Of a DNA stretch of 64,000 nt, positions 45,324 through 55,092 are shown piece by piece. Under the pieces are notes generated by a model. That model saw only the letters and a program-made list of their open reading frames with translations. It did no database searches and had not been told where the DNA came from. The DNA lies in NCBI GenBank assembly GCA_023362775.1, contig JALMGJ010000063.1, positions 558,001 through 622,000 on the forward strand, read 5' to 3'. A program made the position numbers and the translations under genes. Source of the DNA: Charina bottae. Lineage: Eukaryota; Chordata; Lepidosauria; Squamata; Charinaidae. Position 1 is the stretch's first letter, and every line of letters begins with the position of its first letter.

Positions 45324-46540
45324 TGTCCTGTCCCAGCCCAATCACACACAATATACCAGGGAGGCAGTTGTAAAACTTTACTGAGAAACTTGTGAGGTAA
45401 ACTTGTGAGGTAAACTTTGATGAGAAACTTGTGAGGTAATCTTGTGAGGCAACGAACAGGCGGCCAGGGAGTGTGAGCGCAAATGCACACACACTACAAA
45501 AACAAGCCCCAAAAGTCCCATGAGCTTGTCTTAAGGGAGTTTCACATTCAAAACACGATTAGTCAAGTGAGTCCAAGAGTCAAAAGACAGGTCACGAGGT
45601 TTTCCGATCAGGAATCCAGGCACATGGAGTCCGGTAAGCAGACGGTTGTCCCCAACGAACGGTCTGGGCTTGCGGCTCCCTTTTTACAGAGGCAGACCCA
45701 GGTGGAGCTTATTTAGGAGGGCAGGGCTGCTTTCTCGTGCGTAGCCTCACCAACCTCCGCTGTTCTTCTCTCCTTTCCGCTCTTTCTGTTGGAATTCAGC
45801 AAATCAAGCATGCCTCATTAGCATATGGGTGATTGCTCTAGGAGGCAAACTCTATGCTACTAGAGGAAGCTGCTTGTTGCCCCTCCCACTTCCTCTTCTT
45901 TCTCTCTGATTCTTCCATCGAGGAGGAAGGAGGATATGGCTGCTCCTCTCCATCGAGAGGCCATGCCTAGGCCTCAAGCCCCCTTTTTTCCACGCAGCCT
46001 CTGGCAGCAAACAGGGCCAGAGGTATGAAAGAAGAACTGAAACCATTTTTCTACTGAAATGGCTGTACCTGGACAAAATAAATGTAAGAACTCTTTTGTA
46101 CTTACTTTTTGTACCTGCAATGTCTAAGCGTGTGTTTCTTTATGCTTGGGCGGGCTAAAAGTGTAAGAATAAGAACCTGAATCTCTCTAACAGGCTGTGC
46201 TCACAGGCTGTGTTTTTAAACAATATTCCTTTTTCTATGCACGAGTTTACACAACGTTAAGCTCTGCTCCATTCACTGGTTCTAACAGGCCACTGAATGA
46301 TCTTCACTTTCTCGAGCACTAGAAGGGGGCGGCAGCTCTGAGTCTTCATTCTCACTAATCAGCGGCGCCTGTGCCTGCTGCTCGCTGACCAGCCCTGCCT
46401 CCTCTGACTACTCAGACGACCGTTTATCTAGAGCTGTCTGCTCGCCCTCCATCTCTACATCAGAGGCTGGCCGCCCGTCCTCGTCATCTGACTCCGAGCC
46501 CGAACCCCCCATGGACTTCAAGCCCGAGCCCCCCCCGACA
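45324..46540 (-). mobile_element. Solo LTR split by a copia solo LTR
   Basis: On the minus strand it begins TGTCGGGGGGGGCTCGGG and ends GGGCTGGGACAGGACA, and the 5-bp repeat ggtgg flanks it (45319-45323, 46541-46545). Removing the copia LTR and its duplicated target leaves about 692 bp. The first ~43 codons from the LTR start are open and acidic (GSGSESDDEDGRPASDVEME..KRSSE, stop). Likely Gypsy-type; internal region lost. Confidence 0.78.
45787..46306 (+). mobile_element. Ty1/copia solo LTR, 520 bp
   Basis: It starts TGTTGGAATTCAGC and ends ATGATCTTCA with the 5-bp target repeat ctttc (45782-45786, 46307-46311). It is clearly homologous along its length to the 5' LTR of the copia element at 60179-60691 (for example gcatgcctcattagcatatg, ttgctctaggaggcaaactc). 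It lies inside another solo LTR, so it inserted later. Confidence 0.9.
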
Positions 46541-46545
46541 GGTGG

Positions 46546-47361
46546 GACATTCCAATGAGTATGCCAGGCTCCCTTGCGAGCAGCCAAGCTGTGATTTGCA
46601 AGGGATGGCATGGAGGGTGGTAATATAAGGGGTGAAGCTAGCACATTCTCACTCACACTCATATCCCTTCATGTAAATTGAATTCTATGAGGTATTCAAA
46701 TTCTCAAACAAGATGTGCATTTTGTTTTCATTTACATAATAATAAAAAAACAACATGAACTAATTCTGTGTAAACTCTTTTATTCATTAAAACTAAAGGG
46801 GTGGGAGAAAATAAAGCTTTTATTTAAGCTTAACAATACCCCCAAAATTGAGGTTGGCCATTTAAGCTAGATGGGAGGAGAGAACAAGAACCCTGGCAAC
46901 TGGGCATCCCCACTGGCTGATTAGCATTAACATCCAGCCCCAACAAACTAGAATTTGCTTAATGTACCACAGTATGACAAGTTCCAGTTAGGAGTACTTG
47001 TGGAAGAATGCAGTGAAAATTCTAACTACAGGGGACTGTCACCTGATCTTTTCTTCTGGTTATTCACTATCCACATCAGATCCCCCTTCCTATATATTGA
47101 ACATTTTTGTCTTTGTACTCTGTTCCTTTTTACTTTTACCTGGAGCATTGTTGGGGTTTTAATTGCAGTGCTTGCTTTTCATCTTAATCTCCTCTGTTTG
47201 CCTGGTGCAATACCTTGTTCTGATCTCTTTAATCCTCTCCAGAGTAGCAGCTGTTCCTGAACATTAAGTTCTTGGAGCTGCTCTAGGCTACTTGGGGTGA
47301 TGTGAGTTACATCTGATTCTTCCTGCCTCTCTCTGCTCCCTTCTTTCCAAATACCAGTTGT
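46546..47361. other. Unassigned intergenic sequence
   Basis: No supported feature was seen. Confidence 0.5.
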
Positions 47362-47834
47362 TGTCAGGCCCAGCCCAAGAACGACGAGGAATCAGTCCAG
47401 CCAAACTTCCGTTCTTTATTTACTCACACTGTACAGACAGAATCTTACCAGACTAAATCTACTTTACTCTAACCTATGGGAAATAACCTGGGAGTTCTAG
47501 GACGTGGCTACTCTGAATCTCTTTGTCTTCTCAGGTTCCAGCTCCGGGCTGTGTTTCCTCTTATCACTCTCCACTCCTTGGAATGTGCTCCCTCCTTCCT
47601 GAGAACCAGTTTACTGTAGACCATCATGGTTGTGCCCGTCTTGGCTCTTTTACTCTTCTTTCTCTATACTGCAGCTGAGCCCAGGAAGTGTCATCTGGTC
47701 CCTCCCTTTCTCCCAATCTCCACACAGGTCAAGTGGAAGATGCTTTGTAGATCAAATGACTTGATGTACCATTTATCACATCCAATTTCCATGCATTCAT
47801 TCACAAGTCCATTCCAGCCTTTTTTCCTCATGCA
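47362..47834 (-). mobile_element. Probable solo LTR, 473 bp
   Basis: On the minus strand it runs from TGCATGAGGAAAAAAGG to TTGGGCTGGGCCTGACA, with gttgt on both sides (47357-47361, 47835-47839). AATAAAGAACGG lies about 65 bp before the 3' end, as expected for an LTR polyadenylation site. The terminal GGGCTGGGnC..GACA is similar to the LTR at 45324-46540. No homologous second copy is visible to confirm the ends. Confidence 0.55.
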
Positions 47835-48436
47835 GTTGTAAAATGAGAAGAAACTCCTGCCTTGATCAGATCTGCATTCTTCTGCTCCTCCCACCATTCT
47901 GTCTCATCAGCTGCGTTGAGGAAACACTGTGCAAGCCACCAAAGTATTACAATTGGGGTATTCCCATAGCCCACTTCTATTATCAGTCTTCTGCGTCATG
48001 CCCTTGGCATACAGAGTTTGTTGGCTTACCCATAGCAATAAAACACGTACTGGTGGCTCACATAACACCTTGACCAAGTCAGAAGAGAAGGAATGGCTTT
48101 GCCCATGTGTTCCTGTCCATCTTTGTCTCAGGAAAATACTGTCACCAGCAGATTCTTGATTCTGTCTGTCTGAGAGTGGAGAAAGATATTATATTTTCTG
48201 GTGAACTGTTGCTGCCTGCTTCGGTGAGAACAAGACTGACCAATTTGCTGTCATGCTGATGTTGCATGTTTGAGAAGGGGTCATTATGATCTCAGCCTGC
48301 AGTTACCTAGCTGAAGAGACTGGCCATTGTGACCTCAAACACATGCTGCCTGTTTGAAAGACTGAACTGGCCCATTTGTCTTTGTACTGATCCTGCCCAC
48401 CTGAAGGACAGAGAAAAGGGCCCATATGCTCTCTCT

Positions 48437-48449
48437 CCCCCCCCCCCCC
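48437..48449. repeat. Poly-C run
   Basis: Thirteen consecutive C. Confidence 0.9.
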
Positions 48450-49022
48450 TTCTTTCATAGTGGACAATATTTGAAGAAGTCTCTCAATGGGAATTGCGTC
48501 CTTATGGCACCTGGCTGAAACAAAGAAACTGACCACCCTGCCTTTCCACAACTGTCTACCTGAAGAGAGATGGAGAGGTAGAGAAGATTGGCCTCTGTGC
48601 TAAGGCTGCTAACCAGCTTAATGAGAAAGGAGTTCTTGCATCCCAAACCAGTCACAAGGTTTTTAACTTTCTTCCCCTAAAATATAACTTGTCCAGCTTG
48701 GGCAGGCTCTGATGTTCCCCAGTGATTTTTGGATCCCATCTCACTTCTGCTATCTTCCAATGGGAAAGCCTGCCTTTGTCCCTTACGATCTTCTAAACAT
48801 TCTCTGGGTCACACCAAAATAAGAATCCCAATGTTTGACGTAATCCTGCATTAGTAGAATGGCCAAACAAGCTGTTCCTGTCCAACCTTCTGTCTGCACT
48901 TCAAAACTCTGGCTTTACAGTCAAGGAGAACTCCTGTTCCTGTAATATTTGGTAGCAACCAAAGAGAATATATGTAGCTCAGGGTTGAACTGTGGAGTCC
49001 TTGGTGCTCTCTGACCCTTGTT

Positions 49023-49076
49023 GTTTTCTTGCAGATGTTTCATTGCCAGGCTAGGCAACATCTTCAGTGCGAAAAC
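49023..49076 (-). ncRNA. Hammerhead-ribozyme-like motif 1
   Basis: Minus strand, in order: stem I strand GUUUUC-GCA, core CUGAAGA, extra U, stem II GUUGCC/GGCAAU closed by UAGCCU, core GAAA, short stem III and cleavage-type triplet AUC, then UGC-AA-GAAAAC pairing back to stem I. All core positions fit except one additional base between CUGAAGA and stem II. Self-cleavage of this copy is unproven. Confidence 0.5.
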
Positions 49077-49315
49077 TATTTGGTAGCTAATGCTACCAAA
49101 AAAAAAAAAGAAAATAAGAAAAATATTTGGTAGCTAATGCTGCAGAATTTCCTGAGCGGAGTACTATAAATGGGGTAAGTAACTGCAAGCATGATCAGCC
49201 TGCAAAGTATTTCCCACTAATAAACTGAAATGGTTCCTTATCTGAGTCGATGAAGGTTCTCAGTCATCCAGGTGGAACAGTCTGTAGCTTGAATCATGTC
49301 AACTGGATTTCTATT

Positions 49316-49367
49316 TTCTCAGTGGAAACGTTTCGCTCCTTATCCAAGAAGCTTCTTCAGTCTGAGC
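49316..49367 (-). ncRNA. Hammerhead-ribozyme-like motif 2
   Basis: Minus strand: stem I CUCAG, core CUGAAGA, extra A, stem II GCUUCUU/AAGGAGC (one G-U) with a GGAU loop, core GAAA, self-complementary ACGU stem III, triplet UUC, then CUGAG closing stem I. A palindromic short stem III is a known feature of Penelope hammerheads that act as dimers. Confidence 0.5.
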
Positions 49368-49765
49368 AAAGTTAGTAAGGGAATCCTTAAATATGTTTCT
49401 AGGGTGGCTGTGTGACCTTGCACCTGGGGCTAGGTCATGGTTATTTCCTTATTATTATTATATATTTCCTTATCTGAGATTATCCATTCTGAGGGATAAT
49501 TGGAGAAGTGGAAGGAATAAATGCCAGCACACACATTGTAAACAGTTTTAGCATTCAGCAGCCTTTTTTAAAATTGGCTTCACCCAAATTCCCTACTGTG
49601 TGCAACAACACAGTTGTTTTTTTGACAGTGTTATTAAACTGTCAAGAGAGATTTGGTGTGACCCTGTATCAATTTATTCAGGTTCAGCTGTTTTAATGCA
49701 ACCAATATGGGTGTTATGAGCATTCTAAAGAATCTTGCATCTAATAGATATGGGTGATTCATCAT

Positions 49766-51959
49766 TTGTTGTTCAGTCGTTCAGTCGTGTCCGACTCTTC
49801 GTGACCTCATGGACCATAGCACGCCAGGCCTTCCTGTCCTCCACTGTCTCTCGGAGTTTACTCAAATTCATGTTCATTACATCGGTGATGCTATCTAACC
49901 ATCTCATCCTCTGCCGTCCCCTTCTCCTTTTGCCCTCAGTCTTTCCCAGCATCAGGGTCTTTTCCAGTGAGTCCTCTCTTCTCATTAGGTGGCCAAAGTA
50001 TTTGAGCTTCAGCTTCAGCATCTGTCCTTCCAATGAGCAGTCAGGGTTGATTTCCTTTAGGATTGACTGGTTTGACCTCCTTGCAGTCCAAGGGACTCTC
50101 AAGAGTCTTCTCCAGCACCACAGCTCGAAAGCATCAATTCTTCGGCGCTCAGCCTTCCTTATGGTCCAACTCTCACAGCCATACATTGCTACTGGAAAAA
50201 CCATAGCTTTAACTATACGGACCTTTGTCGGCAAGGTGATGTCTCTGCTTTTTAATATGCTGTCTAGGTTTGCCATAGCTTTCCTCCCAAGGAGCAAGCG
50301 TCTTTTAATTTCATGGCTGCAGTCACCGTCTGCGGTGATCTTGGAGCCCAAGAAAATAAAATCTGTCACTGCTTCCATTTCTTCCCCTTCTATTTGCCAG
50401 GAAGTGATGGGACCAGATGCCATGATCTGGGTTTTTTTAATGTTGAGTTTCAAGCCAGCTTTTGCACTCTCCTCTTTCACCCTCATCAAGAGGCTCTTTA
50501 GTTCCTCTTCACTTTCTGCCATTAGGGTGGTATCGTCTGCATATCTGAGGTTGTTGATATTTTTCCCGGCAATCTTAACTCCGGCTTGTGATTCATCCAG
50601 CCCGGCATTTCTCATGATGTACTCTGCATATAAGTTAAATAAGCAGGGTGATAATATACAGCCTTGTCGTACTCCTTTCCCAATTTTGAACCAATCAGTT
50701 GTTCCATGTCCGGTTCTAACTGTTGCTTCTTGACCCGCATACAGGTTTCTCAGGAGACAGGTAAGGTGGTCTGGTACTCCCATCTCTTTAAGAATTTGCC
50801 ACAGTTTGTTGTGATCCACACAATCAAAGGCTTTAGCGTAGTCAATGAAGCAGAAGTAGATGTTTTTCTGGAACTCTCTTGCTTTTTCCATGATCCAGCG
50901 AATGTTGGCAATCTGATCTCTAGTCCCTCTGCCTCTTCGAAACCCAGCTTGCACTTCTGGTAGTTCTCGGTTCACATGCTGCTGAAGCCTAGCTTGTAGG
51001 ATTTTGAGCATAACCTTGCTGGCATGTGAAATGAGCGCAATTGTACGGTAGTTTGAACATTCTTTGGCATTGCCTTTCTTTGGAATTGGAACGTAAACTG
51101 ACCTTTTCCAATCCTGTGGCCACTGTTGAGTTTTCCAAATTTGTTGGCATATTGAGTGCAGCACTTTAACAGCATCATCTTTTAGGATTTTAAATAGCTC
51201 AGCTGGGATACTGTCTTCTCCGCTAGCTTTGTTGTTAGTAATGCTTCCTAAGGCCCACTTGACTTCACTCTCTAGGATGTCCGGCTCAAGGTCAGTGACC
51301 ACACCATCGTATTTATCAGGGATATTAAGATCTTTCTTGTATAGTTCTTCTGTGTATTCTTGCCACCTCTTCTTAATCTCTTCTGCTTCTGTTAGGTCCC
51401 TGCCTTTTTTGTCCTTTATCATGCCCATCTTTGCACAAAACGTTCCCTTGATATCTCCGATTTTCTTGAAGAGATCTCTAGTCTTCCCCATTCTATTGTT
51501 TTCCTCGATTTCTTTGCATTGTTCATTTAAGAAGGCCTTCTTATCTCTCCTTGCTATTCTCTGGAATTCTGCATTCAGTTGTTTATATCTTTCCCTTTCT
51601 CCCTTGCTTTTTGCTTCCCTTCTTTCCTCAGCTATTTGTAGAGCCTCATCAGTCAGCCACTTTGCTTTCTTGCATTTCTTTTTCTTTGGGATGGTTTTAG
51701 TTGCTGCCTCCTGTACAATGTTACGAACCTCCATCCATAGTTCTTCAGGCACTCTGTCTACCAGATCTAATCCTTTAAATCTATTCCTCACTTCCACTGT
51801 ATATTCATAAGGGATATGATTTAGGTCATACCTGATTGGTCTAGTGGTTTTCTCTACATTCTTCAATTTAAGCCTAAATTTTGCAATAAGAAGCTCATGA
51901 TCTGAGCCACAGTCATCTCCAGGTCTTGTTTTTGCTGATTGTATAGAGCTTCTCCATCT
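49766..51959 (-). mobile_element. BovB LINE, 5'-truncated, 2.2 kb
   Basis: It is flanked by the 11-bp repeat tgattcatcat (49755-49765, 51960-51970). The 3' end is the CTGAACAACAA tail at 49766; the 5' end is cut inside the endonuclease domain (RWRSSIQS region). Confidence 0.94.
49773..51866 (-). CDS. BovB RT and C-terminal region, open 697 codons, partial
   Basis: The open frame actually extends beyond this first Met toward 51959 (SDHELLIAKFRLKL precedes it). It contains KKKKCKKAKWL, the RT motifs PIPKKGNAKECSNYR, QAGFRRGRGTRDQI, CFIDYAKAFDCVD, GVRQGCILSPC and RYADDTTLMA, and the whole RTE C-terminus to TKSRTRLND. The missing endonuclease and 5' UTR mean no expected autonomous function, although every visible RT catalytic motif is preserved. 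It is the best-preserved BovB copy in the window. Confidence 0.9.
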   Translation of the reverse strand: MKNVEKTTRPIRYDLNHIPYEYTVEVRNRFKGLDLVDRVPEELWMEVRNIVQEAATKTIPKKKKCKKAKWLTDEALQIAEERREAKSKGERERYKQLNAEFQRIARRDKKAFLNEQCKEIEENNRMGKTRDLFKKIGDIKGTFCAKMGMIKDKKGRDLTEAEEIKKRWQEYTEELYKKDLNIPDKYDGVVTDLEPDILESEVKWALGSITNNKASGEDSIPAELFKILKDDAVKVLHSICQQIWKTQQWPQDWKRSVYVPIPKKGNAKECSNYRTIALISHASKVMLKILQARLQQHVNRELPEVQAGFRRGRGTRDQIANIRWIMEKAREFQKNIYFCFIDYAKAFDCVDHNKLWQILKEMGVPDHLTCLLRNLYAGQEATVRTGHGTTDWFKIGKGVRQGCILSPCLFNLYAEYIMRNAGLDESQAGVKIAGKNINNLRYADDTTLMAESEEELKSLLMRVKEESAKAGLKLNIKKTQIMASGPITSWQIEGEEMEAVTDFIFLGSKITADGDCSHEIKRRLLLGRKAMANLDSILKSRDITLPTKVRIVKAMVFPVAMYGCESWTIRKAERRRIDAFELWCWRRLLRVPWTARRSNQSILKEINPDCSLEGQMLKLKLKYFGHLMRREDSLEKTLMLGKTEGKRRRGRQRMRWLDSITDVMNMNLSKLRETVEDRKAWRAMVHEVTKSRTRLND

Positions 51960-52024
51960 TGATTCATCATAGCAATTGGAATTATGTGAATAGTTTGCAT
52001 TTCTTAATGTTCACAAAATTTCTT

Positions 52025-52279
52025 TTTGTTGTTTATTCTTTCAGTCGTCTCTGACTCCTCGTGACCTCATGGACCAGCCCACGCCAGAGCTTCCTGTCGG
52101 CCGTCACCATCCCCAGCTCCCCCATGGTTGAGTCTGTCACCTCCAGAATATCATCCATCCATCTTGCCCTTGGTCAGCCCCTCTTCCTTTTGCCTTCCAC
52201 TTTCCCTAGCATCAGCTTCTTCTCCAGGGTATCCTGTCTTCTCATTATGGGGCCAAAGTACTTCAGTTTTGCCTTTAAT
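52025..52279 (-). pseudogene. RTE LINE 3' fragment, 255 bp
   Basis: The minus strand matches the last ~250 bp of the RTE type found at 12408-15630 (KLKYFG, EKKLMLGKVEGKRK in pieces, EVTDSTMGELGMVTADRK-like). It ends in AATAAACAACAAAAAG. atttctt is repeated at 52018-52024 and 52280-52286. Strongly 5'-truncated. Confidence 0.85.
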
Positions 52280-52635
52280 ATTTCTTGAAGTCACAAAAAT
52301 ATTTATCAATCTGATTATGAATTCTAATGTCTTGAGAATACAGAACATTAACTTTGCAATCCAATAAAGGTAGGCTTGTATCTGATATTTATAAATTTAT
52401 CCTAGCACCACAGATTGAACACATGGTATCTTTATGATAGAAGTGGGCAACTTGTGGTCTTCATCTGCTGACCAAATGAAATGGTAAAGCAAATGAAAAT
52501 TGCAACATATATCCTAAAATAAGCTTGGCACAATTCTAATTTTAAAAATCAAAGGAAAGCCCCTTCCTCCTTTCACCCTCCTAAGCCTGAAAGCAGGCAG
52601 TTGTGGTTCCTCCCACGTGGGATTTAGCTCTGCTA

Positions 52636-52667
52636 GTGTGTGTGTGTGTGTGTGTGTATGTGTGTGG
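52636..52667. repeat. (TG)n microsatellite
   Basis: A TG run with one interruption (TGTATG). Confidence 0.9.
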
Positions 52668-52669
52668 TG

Positions 52670-52893
52670 TTTTCTATTTCCCTACCTTCGAGTCAGTCTT
52701 GACTCCTGGACAAGTCCCTGAAATTGTCTTGGCAAGATTTCAGAAATATTTTGCTATTGCCTCCTTCCTAGGGCTGAGAAAGTGTGACTGGCCCAAGATC
52801 ACCCAGATGGCTTTTTGCCTAAGGAGGGACTAGAACTCACAGTCTCCCGGTTTCTAGCCTGGTACCTTAACCACTACACCAAACTGGCTCTCT
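52670..52893 (-). mobile_element. CORE-SINE (MIR/L2-type)
   Basis: On the minus strand it has the head GAGCCAGTTTGGTGTAGTGG, B-box-like GTTCTAGTCCC, and a core tgggtgatcttgggccagtc. A more extended 3' part follows (ggcaatagcaaaatatttct through caagactgactcgaagg). It shares its first half with 15776-16038 but has a different 3' region. Confidence 0.8.
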
Positions 52894-52992
52894 TTTGTGT
52901 ACCATTTGTGTATCATCATAATTCCACTGAGTGGGGTCTTCCCTCTCTTGAAACACCTCCAGTGCAGCCCCCTGCCAGAAAAAATTGCCCAT

Positions 52993-53295
52993 TCAAACAA
53001 ACGGACAGCCTTTACACAAACGTATATTTCCACTGGCCTTCTGTCTTCTAATGGCAGATTTCATTGTCAGTGCTGAAGTGGCGTTGTCTATCCAGGCACC
53101 ACCAGCCACTGGTTTCATAAATGAGCCAGAATGCCAAACACCTGCAGCTTTCATCTTCATTTTGGTCTTTCCACAGAAAGAGCAGGTATACTTAGCATGG
53201 TGGCTAACATCAACCTTCTTCACCATCTTCCTGAGGGAAGCGCCTCATCGTACATCGTTAAGTACAGTCCCAACCTTCTTAGCATACTTGGTCAT
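52993..53295 (-). pseudogene. RPL37A: RPL37A (ribosomal protein eL43) processed pseudogene
   Basis: The minus strand from ATG 53295 reads MTKYAKKVGTV, a stop in place of the Tyr before [10 protein letters not shown], then [26 protein letters not shown] and [12 protein letters not shown]. This is the large-subunit protein eL43 read through without introns. The family has four zinc-binding cysteines; the first pair (CSFC) is kept, but the second (CGSC) reads SGSF, so zinc binding is lost. The end departs from the family after AIRRQK, probably through a small deletion, and runs on to a stop at 52993. The lack of introns and the premature stop indicate a LINE-mobilised processed pseudogene. No poly(A) tail or TSD is evident. 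Confidence 0.88.
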
Positions 53296-53345
53296 CTTGC
53301 TACTTGAACAGGCTGCAGAAAGAAAGAAGGAAAACCCCAACATAT

Positions 53346-53745
53346 GATGTTATTTTATTTATTTATTATTTATTTATCATATTTCTTTACCACCCATCTC
53401 GTATTGCAATGACTCTGGGCGGTTTACAAACAATTAAAGATAAAAGCTTAAAATATCATTAAAACCATACAATATAAATACACATACAGTAAATATATAA
53501 ATACAAAATATAGAATATAAAATCCAAGATGGTGAATAATGGTCTCATCATTGGCCCCGTCAAGGTGCCAACCACCCCCATGATTGGCTATCCCCCTCCC
53601 ACCCCAAGCGAGGTGGCACAACCAGGTCTTAACCCCCTTCCGGAAGGCTGGGAGAGTGGGGGCCTGCCTCACCTCCGGGGGTAGCTTGTTCCAGAGGGCA
53701 GGGGCCACGGCAGAGAAGGCCCTCCTCCTGGACCCTGCCAATTGA
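53346..53745 (-). mobile_element. L2 LINE 3' end
   Basis: The minus strand encodes AGSRRRAFSAVAPALWNKLP and GVKTWLCHLAWG, then the TGTAAACCGCCCAGAGTC terminus and an AAATAAATAAAAT tail. 5'-truncated. Confidence 0.85.
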
Positions 53746-54361
53746 CAATCTCTCAGATGTTTAAATATTCTATGTTTTTTCTCACCACATTTGGGGAGAA
53801 GGTGGAGTATGGGGAGAACTAGGTATAGAGGCCAAAGCTTGTCTTCTATCCAGCATCTCAGTTTAATTCTTTGCTGTTCTGTGGACTTCTGCCAATCAGC
53901 CAGTTGCTTCTCTAATGAATGGAAGGCAGCAAAAGGTTAGTAGCACCATTTAGGAAAAAGAAATATTCAAGAAGCCAACTTGAGGTGTATTTATTCCTAA
54001 GGAAACAACAGAAAACTAAAAATTACATTCCAAACATACATTATTTTTAATACAAAAATCAAACATGAGATTAGAAATGTTGAGTAATATTCTTACCTCA
54101 AATGTGTGACTATACTACAGGATCAAAGCCAAGAGTAAGAAAAACATGTTATGTGGTTCAGTATTTGAGCTGTGAAATACTTTGCAGAGACTGAAAAATA
54201 GGAGCTGCTATTCACCTTAGCCAGGATGCATCCTTGAGAGGCATCTTCCCTTCTTGGTTTCTCTTGTTCTTTCCAAAAATCAAACTGTTTTGACTCAATT
54301 TTTAACGTTTGGGGTTCCTATAATCATGTCTGTTCTATAATTCATAATTTAGATATTGCCT

Positions 54362-55092
54362 CATAGGTATTTATTTATTTATTTTATTCATTTATCAGAT
54401 TTATCACCGCCCATCTCCCCCACAAGGAGGAACTCTGGGCAGTTTACAATAAAAACACAACTAAATATTATACAATATAAATATAATAAAATGGCTATAG
54501 ATAAACAGTAAAAATATAAAACATAATAAAATCCAGATGGGTAAAAGTTGTTTATCAGACTGTGAGTAAAAAGGGGCCACTTTAGGGCCATTCTAGGAAA
54601 CTAGCCATCCCCAAGTAAGACCACTATCCCTCCTGCTCCAGGCATGTTGACAGAACCAGGTTATTTTTTTGTGGAAGTCCAGGAGCGAGGGAACCTCTCT
54701 TATCTCTGGGGGAAGAATGTTCCAAAGGGCAGGGGCTACTGCAGAGAAGGCCCGCTTCCGCGACCCCACCAGATGGAATTCCTTTACGGAAGGGATCCGG
54801 AGCATGCCCTCTCTGCATGCCCGGGTGGGACAGGTCGATGTGATGAGGATGAGACAGTCCCTCAGATAACCTGGGCCCATGCCATGTAGGGCTTTAAAGG
54901 TCATAACCGACACCTTGAATTGGACCTGGAAACAAACTGGAACCCAGTGCAGCTCGTGCAGCAGAGGTGTTACATGTGCCACCCTTAGGGCACCTAAAAT
55001 TGCCCGCACGGCTGCATTCTGGACCAGCTGTAGCTTCCGGATATGATTCAAGGGTAGTCCCATGTAGAGCACATTACAGTAGTCTATAAGTA
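54362..55092 (-). pseudogene. L2 LINE, ORF2 C-terminal part and 3' end
   Basis: The minus strand (54593-55080) is open: DYCNVLYMGLPLNHIRKLQL, NAAVRAILGALRVAHVTPLL, HELHWVPVCFQVQFKV, then SRKRAFSAVAPALWNILPPE. It is the same family as the L2 at 681-3060. The tail is CTGATAAATGAATAAAATAA near 54370. RT catalytic motifs lie upstream and are missing. Confidence 0.88.

Larger units (their letters stand above)
49020..49420 (-). mobile_element. Penelope-like element terminal remnants
   Basis: Two segments on the minus strand (49076-49023 and 49367-49200) carry hammerhead-like cores and flanking text (cctggatgactgagaacctt, caatgaaacatctgcaagaa) of a widespread vertebrate repeat type. By established knowledge Penelope-like elements carry hammerhead ribozymes in their terminal repeats. 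No RT or GIY-YIG endonuclease is visible, so assignment rests on the ribozyme-like folds. Confidence 0.5.

Noticed and set aside
48303..48655. Short overlapping ORFs near the poly-C run
   Set aside because: Low-complexity driven and without a recognisable domain.
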